A stretch of 64,000 nt of DNA from Allomuricauda sp. CP2A (GCF_001683915.1 NZ_LXTT01000034.1:1-64000); one strand, 5' to 3'. Positions 8,525-18,884 are shown, counted from the first letter of the stretch. A program made the numbers and translations. The notes: generated by a model not told the origin, from the sequence alone.

Positions 8525-10156
8525 TTAATGAAGAATGCTGTCGTACTTGGTTTTGTTGTCCAACAATTCCGTTGCGGCCAAAATGGCGTCATCGTGATTG
8601 AGATAATATTTGTAAAGTCCGTCTCGATAAAAGTAACGGGTAATGATCTCATCTTCCAATCCTTTCTTTATTTCGTCTTTAAAGGTATCCAATGCGGTGA
8701 TTTTCCCTCGATTTACGGCCAATAACAAATCCTTATATTTTTCTTGTACCGCGGGGCCCAAAAGTGCATCGTCCGTGTTGATGGATTGCTCCAACAACTC
8801 CTCTGTTTTGGTTTGAAAGGTGAAGTTTTGTTCTTTCGCATAGCTTTTAAAAGCATCGTAGTCCGCATCGGAAAAAACAAAATCATCAATGCTTTCAAAA
8901 CCGTGGCTGTAATAGAAATCTGTGGCGAAATTGAAAAGAACATTGTTCTCCTGCAAGGAATTGATAAGGGAGTTGGTCTTTAGGGAATTGATGACCAAAT
9001 CGGGCATTACGCCACCGCCATCCCAGACCTTACGGCCATTTTTGGTGGTGAATTCGTGGAAATCTGTATTGCGAACGGCATTGCCCTCTTCATCGCGGTT
9101 CCAATAATCCAATGATTGGATGCATCGTCCAGAAGGGGTATAATAGCGCGAAATGGTCACTTTCAATTGTGTTCCATACGTAAGTTTTAGAGGACGTTGT
9201 ACCAGCCCTTTTCCAAAGCTCCGGGCCCCCATGATCACGGCACGGTCCAAATCCTGCAACCCTCCGGAGACAATTTCACTGGCAGAGGCGCTTTTTCCAT
9301 CGACCAGGACCACGAGCGGGATATCCAAATCTTCGGGTTGGTTTTTGGTCCTGTATTCTTGGTTGAACTTTTTGACCTTGGATTTTGTGGTAACGATCAG
9401 CTCGCCCTTGGGAACGAACAAATTGGTCACATTTATGGCCTCGGATAGAAGTCCGCCTGGATTTCCACGTAGATCCAAGACCAGTTTTTCGGCACCCTGG
9501 CCTTTTAGGTCCTGCATGGCCGACTTGGTCTGTCCAGATGCTTTTCGGTTAAAACGGGAAAGCACAATGTATCCGGTTTTTTCATCGATCATGTCATAAA
9601 AGGGGACGGCGTCCACCTCCACACCTTCACGGGTGATGGTTGCGGTCTTGGTTTCTCCCTGTCGTACAAAGGTTACGTTTACCGAAGTGTTGTTGGCGCC
9701 CTTCAACAGTTCGCCGGCATCGTTATCAAAATCAGAAACCTGGGTATCGCCAATTTTAATGATTTCGTCCCCAGCTTTCAATCCGGCCTTATCCGCGGCA
9801 TACCCTTCATAGGGCTCCACAATGAGCAATTTGCTCTCATACGAACGCACCAAGGCCCCAATTCCGGAGTATTCGCCGGCATTGTTGATTTTATAGGCCT
9901 CCACATCCTGCTCGTTCAAAAAGCGGGTGTAGGGATCCAATTCGTCCAACATGCTCTTAATGGCCGAATCCATGAGCTCTGCGGGGTTGGTCTCATCCAC
10001 ATAGTTCATGTTCAGCTCCTTGAAGAGTGTGGTGAAAATTTCAATTTGCTTTGCAATTTCAAAAAAATCGCTTTTAAAACTAAAACTACTTGCCCCGATC
10101 AAAACGGCAACCGCCAAAATGGGAACGAAAATCTGTTTTTTAATCAATTTTTTCAT
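8525..10156 (-). CDS. S41 family C-terminal processing peptidase
   Basis: A 543-residue periplasmic serine protease. After an N-terminal signal or anchor (about 8-27) there is a PDZ domain (about 90-175), then the protease domain. Catalytic Ser291 lies in GKSASASEI and Lys316 in SFGKG; their 25-residue spacing matches the Ser/Lys dyad of CtpB and Prc. LRGNPGG at 230-236 is the usual loop. A C-terminal helical extension of about 150 residues follows. It overlaps the end of rnpA by 17 nt, an arrangement I associate with Flavobacteria. Substrates are unknown. Confidence 0.93.
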   Translation of the reverse strand: MKKLIKKQIFVPILAVAVLIGASSFSFKSDFFEIAKQIEIFTTLFKELNMNYVDETNPAELMDSAIKSMLDELDPYTRFLNEQDVEAYKINNAGEYSGIGALVRSYESKLLIVEPYEGYAADKAGLKAGDEIIKIGDTQVSDFDNDAGELLKGANNTSVNVTFVRQGETKTATITREGVEVDAVPFYDMIDEKTGYIVLSRFNRKASGQTKSAMQDLKGQGAEKLVLDLRGNPGGLLSEAINVTNLFVPKGELIVTTKSKVKKFNQEYRTKNQPEDLDIPLVVLVDGKSASASEIVSGGLQDLDRAVIMGARSFGKGLVQRPLKLTYGTQLKVTISRYYTPSGRCIQSLDYWNRDEEGNAVRNTDFHEFTTKNGRKVWDGGGVMPDLVINSLKTNSLINSLQENNVLFNFATDFYYSHGFESIDDFVFSDADYDAFKSYAKEQNFTFQTKTEELLEQSINTDDALLGPAVQEKYKDLLLAVNRGKITALDTFKDEIKKGLEDEIITRYFYRDGLYKYYLNHDDAILAATELLDNKTKYDSILH

Positions 10157-10538
10157 GGGATTCTTTTTTTAAGAAGTCTTCCATAAGTTGCTTCATGGCA
10201 ACTTCTATGTCAGCATAACCAGGCATCTTATTCCCAAGGTATAAAAACAAGAACGCAAAGTTACCTTCTATGTTGTTAAATATAAGGGACTTGTTGTGAC
10301 GATAGGCTTCACGCAAAAGTCGCTTTATGCGATTACGGTCAACGGCATTTTTAAATTTTTTCTTTGGAGCCACCACGCCCACCTTGATTTTGGCACCATC
10401 ATCAAAAGGTGTATTGAGATAGATCAACTTCAAGGGAAACCGGGAAACGCTTTTTCCTTCATTAAAAAGCGACTCAAATAGTATTTTACTTTTGAGCTTC
10501 TCTTTTTTTGGGAACGTAAAGCGATTTAAGGTGTCCAC
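10140..10538 (-). CDS. rnpA: Ribonuclease P protein component
   Basis: A 132-residue basic protein that binds the RNase P RNA and helps cleave 5' leaders from precursor tRNAs. The signature RNRIKRLLREAYR (about 82-94) and the preceding VGVVAPKKKFKNAVDRN are clear. rpmH, its usual partner in many bacteria, is not adjacent; here it leads into the S41 peptidase gene with a 17-nt overlap. Confidence 0.95.
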   Translation of the reverse strand: MDTLNRFTFPKKEKLKSKILFESLFNEGKSVSRFPLKLIYLNTPFDDGAKIKVGVVAPKKKFKNAVDRNRIKRLLREAYRHNKSLIFNNIEGNFAFLFLYLGNKMPGYADIEVAMKQLMEDFLKKESHEKID

Positions 10539-10578
10539 GAAAACAAAAATTATAGCCGCTTAGGGCCAAAATTAAAAC

Positions 10579-12429
10579 TTATGGGTTGGATTGATATATG
10601 TTGTTCTCCCCATCCACATCGGCCATGAGCTGGGAGGGGTCTATTACAATGGCCGTTACATTGTCCAAAGGCATGTCTATGGTGAATTCATAGGTGGGAT
10701 ATGCCCAAGCCCAATCGTCCAACACCGTTCGTTCCAAATTTGTATATGGATTGTTTTTTTCTCCAAACATCATTCGCAATGGAATATAATAGGTGTTTTG
10801 AGTCCCGTCAGCCCCCACTACCAATATATCCAAAGGCATGGGCATTTCACCAATACGTTCCAAGGTTACTTTGGTCTTTTCACCCTCAGCAGCAACATTT
10901 TGAATGCCATAGTCTATGGTGTTGGTGGTCTTGGTCCAATCCGTCAGATACCAATCCAACTGCATTCCGGAAACCTTTTCTGCGGTTCGGATGACATCAT
11001 TGGGAACGGGATGCTTGAATTTGAAATCCTCATAATATTTTCTGACGGTTTCCATCAACTTATCCTGACCGATGACATACCCCAATTGCGACAAAAATAT
11101 GGCCCCCTTGCTATAGGCAGATATGCCATAGGCAAAGTTTGTGGCATAGCGGTCCGCATGGGTGGTCTGGGGCTTTTCCAAACCAGAGTTCACCAAAGCG
11201 TAGTACCCTTTGTAGGAACCTTCAAACGGGTTCTGTTTGTTCTGCCCCATAATTTCGTTCATGCAGAGACTGCTGATAAAGGTGGTGAAGCCCTCATCCA
11301 TCCATTCGTGTTTTGATTCGTTGGTGGCTAGAACATGCTGAAACCAGGAGTGCGCCATTTCGTGTACCATGACCCCCACCAAACTACTGAACTCCCGGTT
11401 GCCCGTGACCAAGGTGCTCATGGCATATTCCATACCGCCATCACCTCCTTGCACCACGGAATATTGCTCATAGGGGTATTTTCCTATGTTTTTGCTGAAA
11501 AACCGCATGGCAGCTTCTGTTTTTGGTTGTAGGTTTTTCCAGTTTTCAATGATTTCCGGGTTGTTCTTATAGTAAAAATGGAGCGTTGGCCCATCTTCCA
11601 TTTCCAAAGCATCATGAATGTACTCTGGGTCGGCGGCCCACATAAAATCATGCACATTTGGGGCTACAAAATGCCAAGTAAGGGTCTTGCCCTTGGTTTT
11701 CACCTGAGTGCCCGGGGTTTCGTACCCATGCCCAATCTCTTGTGGATTTTGAAGGTATCCGGTTCCTCCAACGGTATAGTCTTTATCCAGAGTGAGTTTT
11801 ACATCAAAATTGCCCCAAACGCCATGAAACTCACGTGCGATGTACGGGTTGGGATGCCAACCTTCAAAATCATATTCGGAAAGTTTGGGGTACCATTGGC
11901 TCATGGAAAGGGCCACACCCTCACTGCTATTTCTTCCCGAGCGGCGAATCTGTAATGGAACTTGGCCTTTAAAGGTCATTTCCAAGGTTGTTTTTCCACC
12001 AGAGGGAATGGGTTTGGCCAAATCAACCACAAGGATGGTGCCTTCTTCGGTAAATGATACGGCTTGTCCATCTTGCGTAAGACTTTCTACGTGCAGATAA
12101 CCCATTTCACTTTCAGAAAGGGTTGAAATTCTACTCACACCGTTTTCCATCATCCGGTTATCGGGATCTTTGATGTTCTGCAACCGAATATCCATTTCGC
12201 TCCCCGGTTGAAAGGCATTGTAGTACAGATGGTAAAAAACACGGTCCAAAACATCAGGCGAATTGTTGGTATAGACCAGCTTTTGTGTTCCTGTGTACTG
12301 ATAGGTTTTCACATCCATAGCAACATCCATGGTATAATCCACATGCTGTTGCCAATATGAATTGTTCTGTGCGAAGAGGAGGGAAATCCCCGATACTGTT
12401 GTAAAAAAGAATACTAGTAAACGCTTCAT
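10579..12429 (-). CDS. M1 family metallopeptidase (aminopeptidase)
   Basis: A 616-residue secreted zinc aminopeptidase with a signal peptide ending near SLLFAQ (about 20). The zinc site HEMAH is at 356-360 with the third ligand Glu379 in WMDEG, exactly HEXXH-X18-E. GGMEY at 331-335 is the variant exopeptidase motif. It probably releases N-terminal residues from peptides in the periplasm or outside the cell. The S8 protease gene lies immediately upstream (3-nt gap), so the two may form a peptide-degrading unit. Confidence 0.93.
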   Translation of the reverse strand: MKRLLVFFFTTVSGISLLFAQNNSYWQQHVDYTMDVAMDVKTYQYTGTQKLVYTNNSPDVLDRVFYHLYYNAFQPGSEMDIRLQNIKDPDNRMMENGVSRISTLSESEMGYLHVESLTQDGQAVSFTEEGTILVVDLAKPIPSGGKTTLEMTFKGQVPLQIRRSGRNSSEGVALSMSQWYPKLSEYDFEGWHPNPYIAREFHGVWGNFDVKLTLDKDYTVGGTGYLQNPQEIGHGYETPGTQVKTKGKTLTWHFVAPNVHDFMWAADPEYIHDALEMEDGPTLHFYYKNNPEIIENWKNLQPKTEAAMRFFSKNIGKYPYEQYSVVQGGDGGMEYAMSTLVTGNREFSSLVGVMVHEMAHSWFQHVLATNESKHEWMDEGFTTFISSLCMNEIMGQNKQNPFEGSYKGYYALVNSGLEKPQTTHADRYATNFAYGISAYSKGAIFLSQLGYVIGQDKLMETVRKYYEDFKFKHPVPNDVIRTAEKVSGMQLDWYLTDWTKTTNTIDYGIQNVAAEGEKTKVTLERIGEMPMPLDILVVGADGTQNTYYIPLRMMFGEKNNPYTNLERTVLDDWAWAYPTYEFTIDMPLDNVTAIVIDPSQLMADVDGENNIYQSNP

Positions 12430-12432
12430 ATT

Positions 12433-14082
12433 TTATTTTGAATTGCTGTTCAAGGTCATTCTGCCTTTTGAGATATTGTCCGCCAAAAGCAAGGCGTTGA
12501 AGGCGTTGACCATTTTTCCTGATTTTGAGATTTTATCGAATGTTGTGGGTTTGGTTTCATCGCCAGACACAATTACGGAGGCTTTTGAAAACAGACCGGA
12601 CTGCATAACTATATTTTTCACCTGAGCAGCGGACAAATCTGGATAATATGACCTGATCAAGGCCGAGACGCCAGCAACAGCCGGAGCGGCCATGGAGGTG
12701 CCTCCCTGAAAATCATAGGTGTTGTTGGGAAGCGTTGAATAGATGTCGTCCCCAGGCGCAAAAACATCTACATTTTGTTTTCCATAGTTGGAAAAAGTGG
12801 CCACCATATCAGAGCCATAGCTACTGGTAAGGGCTCCCACGGTAATGAGGTTGTCCACAATCTCTGTTTGGCCAAATTTATGGTCGTTGGGGTAGTTGGG
12901 GTTTTCTGGATTGTCCAGATCATTGCCATCGTTTCCAGCGGCATGTACGATCAATACGTCCTTGGAAGCAGCATACCGAATGGCATCATAGACCCATTCG
13001 GCTTCGGGGGAAAAGGCCTTTCCAAAGCTGCAATTAATGACTTTAGCCCCATTATCAACGGCATAACGAATCCCCAAAGCGATATCCTTGTCATATTCAT
13101 CGCCATTGGGCACGGCACGGACGCTCATAATTTCCACATTTTGGGCCACACCGTTCATTCCTATTCCATTATTTCGTTCCGCGGCAATAATCCCGGCCAC
13201 ATGGGTACCGTGACTTTCAGATTCAACTTGGTTTTTAGGGTTCCCGTTCCCGTAGGGAACATCGGTGATGTCATAAGGGTCATCGCCAACCGGTGTTCTA
13301 CCATTAAAATCTTTGTTGAGGTTGTAGTTGACCTGATCCGCGAAATAGGTAATGCCTTCTTTAAGCTCATCCAGCACACTGGGAATGTCATCACCGTAGG
13401 TGAACATCTGCGTTAGAACGGCTACACTTTGCTCCATAATCGGTGTTTTGGGCTCAATGGATTTTAGATCTTCCTTGGTATAGGTTTCTTTACCCAGCTC
13501 ATCTTTAACGGCAGCATCGGCACCTTTTACCACTTGGAAAATTTGCTCATACTGCTGTTTGTTTTGAAGTGCCTCTGGGTATTCCTTGTCCAACAACAAT
13601 CTTGCTTGGGCCCTTTCTGATGCATCACCAATGTTCAAGCGAAGCATTCGTACATATTCCAATTGCTCGTTGTAGGAATCGCCCAAAAAATTATAGCCGT
13701 GAATGTCATCCACATAACCATTACCGTCATCATCCTTGCCATTGTTTGGGATTTCGTCTTTATTGGTCCAGAGCACACCATCCAAATCCTCGTGTTCCAA
13801 ATCAATTCCAGAATCGACCACGGCCACAATAACGGTCTTTCCTTTTTTGTTTTTGATGATTTCCTTGTAGGCTTTATCCACACTCATACCCGGGATGGTA
13901 TCCGTAATAAGGTCGGTATGTCCCCAATTCTTTTTCTCGGTTTCGGTAAGGTCTGTGATCTTAAGGGGGACAGCATCAATATTTTCAACGGGGGTGGAAA
14001 CCAAAGAAGTGGCCCCACAGCCCATCAGGAGCAGTGCAGCGGAAAGAGACAGGAATGATAGTTTGCTATATGTGCGATTCAT
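12433..14082 (-). CDS. S8 family subtilisin-like serine protease, lipoprotein
   Basis: A 549-residue subtilase with a lipobox-like LLLMGCG (Cys22). The triad is Asp90 in VVDSGID, His291 in SHGTHVAG and Ser463 in GGTSMAAP, with the oxyanion Asn384 in AAGN. About 200 residues separate Asp and His, against roughly 30 in classical subtilisins. The insert starts with an acidic, calcium-site-like GKDDDGNGYVDD followed by helical, Glu/Lys-rich sequence. It is probably anchored on the cell envelope. It is followed by the M1 peptidase gene. Confidence 0.92.
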   Translation of the reverse strand: MNRTYSKLSFLSLSAALLLMGCGATSLVSTPVENIDAVPLKITDLTETEKKNWGHTDLITDTIPGMSVDKAYKEIIKNKKGKTVIVAVVDSGIDLEHEDLDGVLWTNKDEIPNNGKDDDGNGYVDDIHGYNFLGDSYNEQLEYVRMLRLNIGDASERAQARLLLDKEYPEALQNKQQYEQIFQVVKGADAAVKDELGKETYTKEDLKSIEPKTPIMEQSVAVLTQMFTYGDDIPSVLDELKEGITYFADQVNYNLNKDFNGRTPVGDDPYDITDVPYGNGNPKNQVESESHGTHVAGIIAAERNNGIGMNGVAQNVEIMSVRAVPNGDEYDKDIALGIRYAVDNGAKVINCSFGKAFSPEAEWVYDAIRYAASKDVLIVHAAGNDGNDLDNPENPNYPNDHKFGQTEIVDNLITVGALTSSYGSDMVATFSNYGKQNVDVFAPGDDIYSTLPNNTYDFQGGTSMAAPAVAGVSALIRSYYPDLSAAQVKNIVMQSGLFSKASVIVSGDETKPTTFDKISKSGKMVNAFNALLLADNISKGRMTLNSNSK

Positions 14083-14108
14083 AAAATAAATGTATAGAAT
14101 GTAAAACT

Positions 14109-14975
14109 TTATTGCGTGTTGAATATTTCGTTAAAAGAGAATGTTTCGTCCAGTCGCACGCCTTTTTCGGTATGCTTTAGGGAGCAGAGTTGGTTATGGG
14201 CGTCATGTTCAAAGAACAGCAGCCAATCGTTATTCGCCGCATTATTGAGGAATGCTGCTTTTTCTTCCATGGTCAGTAAAGGGCGGGTGTCGTATCCCAT
14301 CACATAAGGCAATGGAATGTGCCCAACCGTTGGGATAAGATCGGCCACAAAAACCAAGATTTTGCCCTTGTAGGCAATATGGGGGAGCATCTGCTTGTCT
14401 GTATGTCCGTTCACAAAATGAATTCCAAAACCCACTTCGGAACTATCCACAAAGGAATCTTTGCTTTGCTGTACAAAATGAAGTTGCCCGCTTTCTTGCA
14501 TTGGCAAGAGGTTTTCCTTTAAAAAAGAGGCCTTTTCCCTTGGATTTGGCTTGGTGGCCCATTCCCAATGATCCTGATTTGTCCAAAATTTGGCATTTTT
14601 AAAAGCAGGCTCGTAGCCTGTTCGGTCCTTGTTCCATTGAATGCTTCCGCCACAATGGTCAAAATGGAGGTGGGTCAAAAAAACATCGGTAATGTCATCC
14701 CGGTGAAACCCTAATTTTTCCAAAGAGCCATCCAACGAATGATCTCCCCACAGATAATAGTAACTAAAGAATTTTTCGGATTGTTTGTTGCCCAGACCGT
14801 TGTCAATCAAAATAAGCCGGTTCCCATCCTCAATCAGAAGACAACGGGCGCCCAAATCGATCATATTATTGGCATCGGCCGGATTGGTCCTGTTCCATAT
14901 GGATTTTGGAACCACACCGAACATGGCCCCACCATCCAACTTAAAATTACCAGTCTCTACAGGATAAATCGTCAT
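14109..14975 (-). CDS. MBL-fold metallo-hydrolase
   Basis: A protein of about 288 residues, binuclear zinc hydrolase of the metallo-beta-lactamase fold. The motif THLHFDHCGG provides HxHxDH, and further ligands lie in NGHTDKQ and FEHDAHN. I choose the ATG at 14975 (MTIYPVETGNFKLDGG), where the fold begins. The frame stays open upstream to 15098, adding a hydrophobic stretch that could be read as a membrane anchor, but this looks like a fortuitous extension. Lactonase-like proteins share this layout; the substrate is unknown. Confidence 0.85.
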   Translation of the reverse strand: MTIYPVETGNFKLDGGAMFGVVPKSIWNRTNPADANNMIDLGARCLLIEDGNRLILIDNGLGNKQSEKFFSYYYLWGDHSLDGSLEKLGFHRDDITDVFLTHLHFDHCGGSIQWNKDRTGYEPAFKNAKFWTNQDHWEWATKPNPREKASFLKENLLPMQESGQLHFVQQSKDSFVDSSEVGFGIHFVNGHTDKQMLPHIAYKGKILVFVADLIPTVGHIPLPYVMGYDTRPLLTMEEKAAFLNNAANNDWLLFFEHDAHNQLCSLKHTEKGVRLDETFSFNEIFNTQ

Positions 14976-15175
14976 TTTGAAAGCAAATGGCATGCAAAAT
15001 AAGAAAAGCACAATGCAAATGGCTAAAAAATAAGAATTTATTGGCCGTATTTTAACAAAATCGCACAAAGGAAACTTAAGATCGTGCCCATGGGACATTC
15101 CATAAATAAAAACCCATCTTTTTGGATTGGGTAGAATCTAAAAGAAAAACTGTAAATTTCCACAAAACTTGAACC

Positions 15176-17029
15176 ATGCTGGAACTTGCGGGAATCATTA
15201 TTCTTGGCATCATTGCACAATGGGTGGCCTGGCGGTTTAAATTGCCGGCCATTTTACCATTAATATTGATAGGTCTGTTGGTGGGTCCCATAGCTACTTT
15301 GTACACCGAAGATGGATCAAAGCTCATTGAACCCGTTTGGAACGGAGAGAAAGGGTTGTTTCCCGGAGAGGGGCTTTACTATTTTGTGTCCTTGGCCATT
15401 AGCGTCATCCTGTTTGAAGGGGGGCTAACCCTAAAACGGGCCGAAATATCCAATGTAGGCCCGGTAATCACCAAATTGATTACCGTTGGGACAGTAGTTA
15501 CTTTTTTTGGTGCCGGTGTGGCGGCCCATTATATTTTTGGGCTTTCATGGCAGATATCCTTCCTTTTTTCCGGATTGATCATTGTTACGGGACCTACGGT
15601 AATAACCCCAATTTTAAGAAACATACCCTTAAAAAAAGATGTGTCCACGGTACTGAAGTGGGAGGGCATCCTCATAGACCCCATTGGCGCATTGGTGGCG
15701 GTTTTGGTGTTCGAGTTTATCAGCGTTGGCGAAGGACATGCCTTTACCCAAACGGCACTAGTGGAATTTGCAAAAATTTTGTTGTTCGGATTTACCTTCG
15801 GGTTCACTTTTGCCCATGCACTAGGGTTTGCCATAAAGAAGAATTTTATACCTCATTACCTCTTAAACGTAGTCTCGTTGTCCACTGTATTACTTGTGTA
15901 TGTAGAATCGGACATTTTTGCGCACGAATCAGGTCTTTTGGCCGTGGTGGTCATGGGAATGGTGCTTGGGAACATGAACCTGCCCAACCTAAAGGAGTTG
16001 CTCTATTTTAAGGAGTCGTTGAGCGTGTTGCTGATATCCATTCTCTTCATACTGTTGGCTGCAAATATCAATATCGGTGATCTGGAATTGATATACAACT
16101 GGAACACAGTAGTGCTTTTTGCCGCGGTTGTTTTCATCATTAGACCACTGGGTGTTTTTCTGAGTGCTCATGGGTCCAACATGAAATTCAACGAAAAGCT
16201 TTTTATCGGATGGGTGGGACCAAGAGGTATTGTTGCGGCCGGTATCGCATCCTTGTTCGGTTCCAAGTTGATTGCAAAGGGAGAGCCTGGAGCGGAGTAC
16301 ATTACCCCATTGGTGTTCATGATTGTTTTGGGAACGGTATTGCTAAACGCCACAACGGCAAGGCTGTTCGCAAAAATGGTGGGGGTCTTTTTAAAGAAAT
16401 CGGAAGGTATCATCATCATCGGGGCATCTTTACCCTCCAGGTTGATAGGAGCCTACCTGCAAAAGAACAAAAGGCATGTGGTCTTGGTGGACAACAACAG
16501 GACCAATGTGGAAAAGGCCCAAAAACAAGGTTTGGAGGCCATTGTTTCCAATATCTATTCCGATAATCTCTCGGATTACATTGAGTTGAGTGATGTGGGC
16601 TACCTGATGGCCCTTACGGGGAACTCGGACATTAATCAATATGCAATTGATTCTTTTAAGGATCAGTTTGGGGAAAATGGATCGTTCAGGCTGGTAAATT
16701 CAGAAGAGATGAACAATCCTGAAAGCAACCCGAAGGAAGGCCTCTTTTCCCATACGGATGATTATATAACATTGATCGAGGCAGCTAGAAAGAACCCCAC
16801 CGTCCATGAAATTGAACTAAAGGACAAAGAACATTATGAAGGCCTCATCGAGATAACAAAGGCCGACCGTGATATTGTACCTATTTTTCTAAAGACACCA
16901 ACAGGAGAATTGCAGATTATACCATCCTTTAGCTTGGAGTTCAAAGAAATAAAAGAAGGGTACAAGTTGGTGTATCTGGGCAAAGAACTGGAAGTGGCCA
17001 AAGAAGGGAAGACACCCGAAATAGCTTAA
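15176..17029 (+). CDS. CPA1-type cation/proton antiporter with RCK domain
   Basis: A 617-residue inner-membrane antiporter. About a dozen membrane helices occupy 1-405, with the conserved core FSGLIIVTGPTVITPILR and GWVGPRGIVAAGIASLFG of the Na+/H+ exchanger domain. Residues from about 413 form a TrkA-N-like nucleotide-binding domain (IIIIGASLPSRLIG, then VVLVDNNRTNVEKA), suggesting ligand gating of K+ or Na+ exchange. The SLC13 gene follows 88 nt later on the same strand and also has regulatory RCK-type domains. Confidence 0.9.
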   Translation: MLELAGIIILGIIAQWVAWRFKLPAILPLILIGLLVGPIATLYTEDGSKLIEPVWNGEKGLFPGEGLYYFVSLAISVILFEGGLTLKRAEISNVGPVITKLITVGTVVTFFGAGVAAHYIFGLSWQISFLFSGLIIVTGPTVITPILRNIPLKKDVSTVLKWEGILIDPIGALVAVLVFEFISVGEGHAFTQTALVEFAKILLFGFTFGFTFAHALGFAIKKNFIPHYLLNVVSLSTVLLVYVESDIFAHESGLLAVVVMGMVLGNMNLPNLKELLYFKESLSVLLISILFILLAANINIGDLELIYNWNTVVLFAAVVFIIRPLGVFLSAHGSNMKFNEKLFIGWVGPRGIVAAGIASLFGSKLIAKGEPGAEYITPLVFMIVLGTVLLNATTARLFAKMVGVFLKKSEGIIIIGASLPSRLIGAYLQKNKRHVVLVDNNRTNVEKAQKQGLEAIVSNIYSDNLSDYIELSDVGYLMALTGNSDINQYAIDSFKDQFGENGSFRLVNSEEMNNPESNPKEGLFSHTDDYITLIEAARKNPTVHEIELKDKEHYEGLIEITKADRDIVPIFLKTPTGELQIIPSFSLEFKEIKEGYKLVYLGKELEVAKEGKTPEIA

Positions 17030-17117
17030 CCAAGCTTTTATATGGGAATAAAAAGGTTTTTACATCACAAACAATGCACCATTTTCTATCGGGGAAGAAT
17101 AGTAAATTAAGGACGCT

Positions 17118-18884
17118 ATGCACACCGATTTGATCATTACCATCGTCATCATCGGCATAGGGATTGTCCTTTTTGTAAAGGACTATTTTTCCATAGATAC
17201 CACATCCATAATCATTATGGCCCTGTTCATAGTGGCGGGTGTCCTTAGTCCTAAAGAAGGTTTTTCGGGCTTTAACCACCCGGCCACCTTAACACTTGGG
17301 TGCATGTTCGTGGTAAGTGCCGGGGTGTTCAACTCAGGAATTTTGGATGGTCTTAGCCATAGGATCATAAAACTGGCCAAAATGCATTACAGCATTGCCC
17401 TGATCACGTTTTGCCTCATTGCGGGCATGTTTTCCGCTTTTGTGAACGATTCCGCTGTAGTGGCGCTACTTTTGCCCATTGCGCTAACCGTTTGTAGGGA
17501 AACCAAAATATCTCCGGGGATGCTATTGATCCCCATATCGTTTTCGGCACTTTTTGGGGGCACCTGTACCTTGATCGGCACGTCCACCAATATTCTCGTG
17601 AGCAGTTACACCGAAGAATATGGACTGAAGGGCTTTGGGATGTTCGAATTCAGTTTGGCGGCACTTTGCTTGGCCGTAATTGGTTTTGCCTACATCTTTT
17701 TTGTGGCGCCCCTTCTGTTGCCCAAGGCAGAAAAGGAGCAGAACGCACTTACCAAAGAGGCTGAAAAGTACATTACCGAATTACTGGTGGAAAACAATTG
17801 TCCAGACAGCAAAAAGCCGTTGCGCATGTCCAAATTGGTCAATGATCACAATGTGCAGGTCTTGACCATATTGAGGGAAGGATCCATCAAGCAAAACATA
17901 GGCCCTGAAACATTTATATTGGAAGGGGACGTAATGAAAGTTATGATTCCCCCGAAAGCACTCAACGGCATCCGAAGCCTGAAAGGATATAAAATCACTG
18001 GAGACAAACAGTTGGACGAAGCTGAACTTGAGAAACACATTTATGAGGTCATTATTCCCTTTGGCTCCAAATTGACGGAGGGCTCCCTTCGCTCCCTTAA
18101 TTTTAGGAGGCAATACAATGGCTCGGTCTTGGCCATAAGGCAACGTGGGGAGATTTTGTATGAAAAGCTCGCCGATGTAAAGTTGACCGAAGGAGACATG
18201 TTACTGATTTTGGGCACCGAGGCCGATGTGGATGCGTTGGTTGCCCAGAACTTGGTGGTGGCCCTTTCCGAGCACAAGCACGGGAAAGTCAATTTAAAAA
18301 AAGCCATTCCTGCCCTTGTTATTGCAGTGGGGGTAGTGCTTGCGGCTTCGCTAAACCTTACCTCCATTTTGATCAGCAGTATGGTTGGCGCTTTGTTGTT
18401 GGTGGCCACCTCCACCTTAAAACCAAAGGAAGCCTACGAAGCAGTGGAATGGAAGGTCATTTTTATGATGGCAGGTGTGCTTTCCATGGGAACGGCCCTT
18501 GAAAAAACCGGAGGGGCCGAAAGAATAGCCCTTTTTATAGAGCAGACCTTGGGAAGCTACGATGCCCAAATTACCCTGAGCATTTTGTATTTGGTCACTT
18601 TTTTGAGTACCAATGTGCTCTCCAGCAAGGCTACAGCGGCCCTTATGACCCCGATAGTAATCAGTCTTGCCGCGGCCATGGAGGTCAGTGAACGGCCTTT
18701 TTTGGTGGCGGTGATGTTCGCCTGCTCCCTTACGTTCATGACGCCCGTAAGCTATCCCACCAACACCATGGTCTATGCACCGGGAAATTACAAGTTCAAT
18801 GACTTTTTAAAGGTAGGGACACCGCTTAATATCATTATTTGGATTGCCGCCACTTTTGTAATCCCTTACTTTTTTCCCTTTTAG
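17118..18884 (+). CDS. SLC13 family permease with two TrkA-C domains
   Basis: A 588-residue inner-membrane transporter of the DASS/SLC13 type, for dicarboxylate, sulfate or other anions. N-terminal helices include FVNDSAVVALLLPIA and LIGTSTNILVSSY. A soluble middle (about 205-385) carries two RCK-C-like modules, each ending in a G-D-x-(L/M) turn (EGDVMKVMIPP and EGDMLLILGTE). C-terminal helices include TNVLSSKATAALMTPIVISLA and TPVSYPTNTMVY. The duplicated helical half with a regulatory insert is typical. Substrate cannot be assigned. Confidence 0.9.
   Translation: MHTDLIITIVIIGIGIVLFVKDYFSIDTTSIIIMALFIVAGVLSPKEGFSGFNHPATLTLGCMFVVSAGVFNSGILDGLSHRIIKLAKMHYSIALITFCLIAGMFSAFVNDSAVVALLLPIALTVCRETKISPGMLLIPISFSALFGGTCTLIGTSTNILVSSYTEEYGLKGFGMFEFSLAALCLAVIGFAYIFFVAPLLLPKAEKEQNALTKEAEKYITELLVENNCPDSKKPLRMSKLVNDHNVQVLTILREGSIKQNIGPETFILEGDVMKVMIPPKALNGIRSLKGYKITGDKQLDEAELEKHIYEVIIPFGSKLTEGSLRSLNFRRQYNGSVLAIRQRGEILYEKLADVKLTEGDMLLILGTEADVDALVAQNLVVALSEHKHGKVNLKKAIPALVIAVGVVLAASLNLTSILISSMVGALLLVATSTLKPKEAYEAVEWKVIFMMAGVLSMGTALEKTGGAERIALFIEQTLGSYDAQITLSILYLVTFLSTNVLSSKATAALMTPIVISLAAAMEVSERPFLVAVMFACSLTFMTPVSYPTNTMVYAPGNYKFNDFLKVGTPLNIIIWIAATFVIPYFFPF

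Noticed and set aside
10591..11316. Open frame of 241 codons opposite the M1 peptidase
   Set aside because: Antisense shadow of a strongly supported gene.
12775..13416. Open frame of 213 codons opposite the S8 protease
   Set aside because: Antisense shadow; composition follows the codons of the protease.
14976..15098. Hydrophobic N-terminal extension of the MBL hydrolase
   Set aside because: The MBL fold begins at MTIYPVETG; the upstream part looks like open intergenic sequence, though an anchor cannot be fully excluded.
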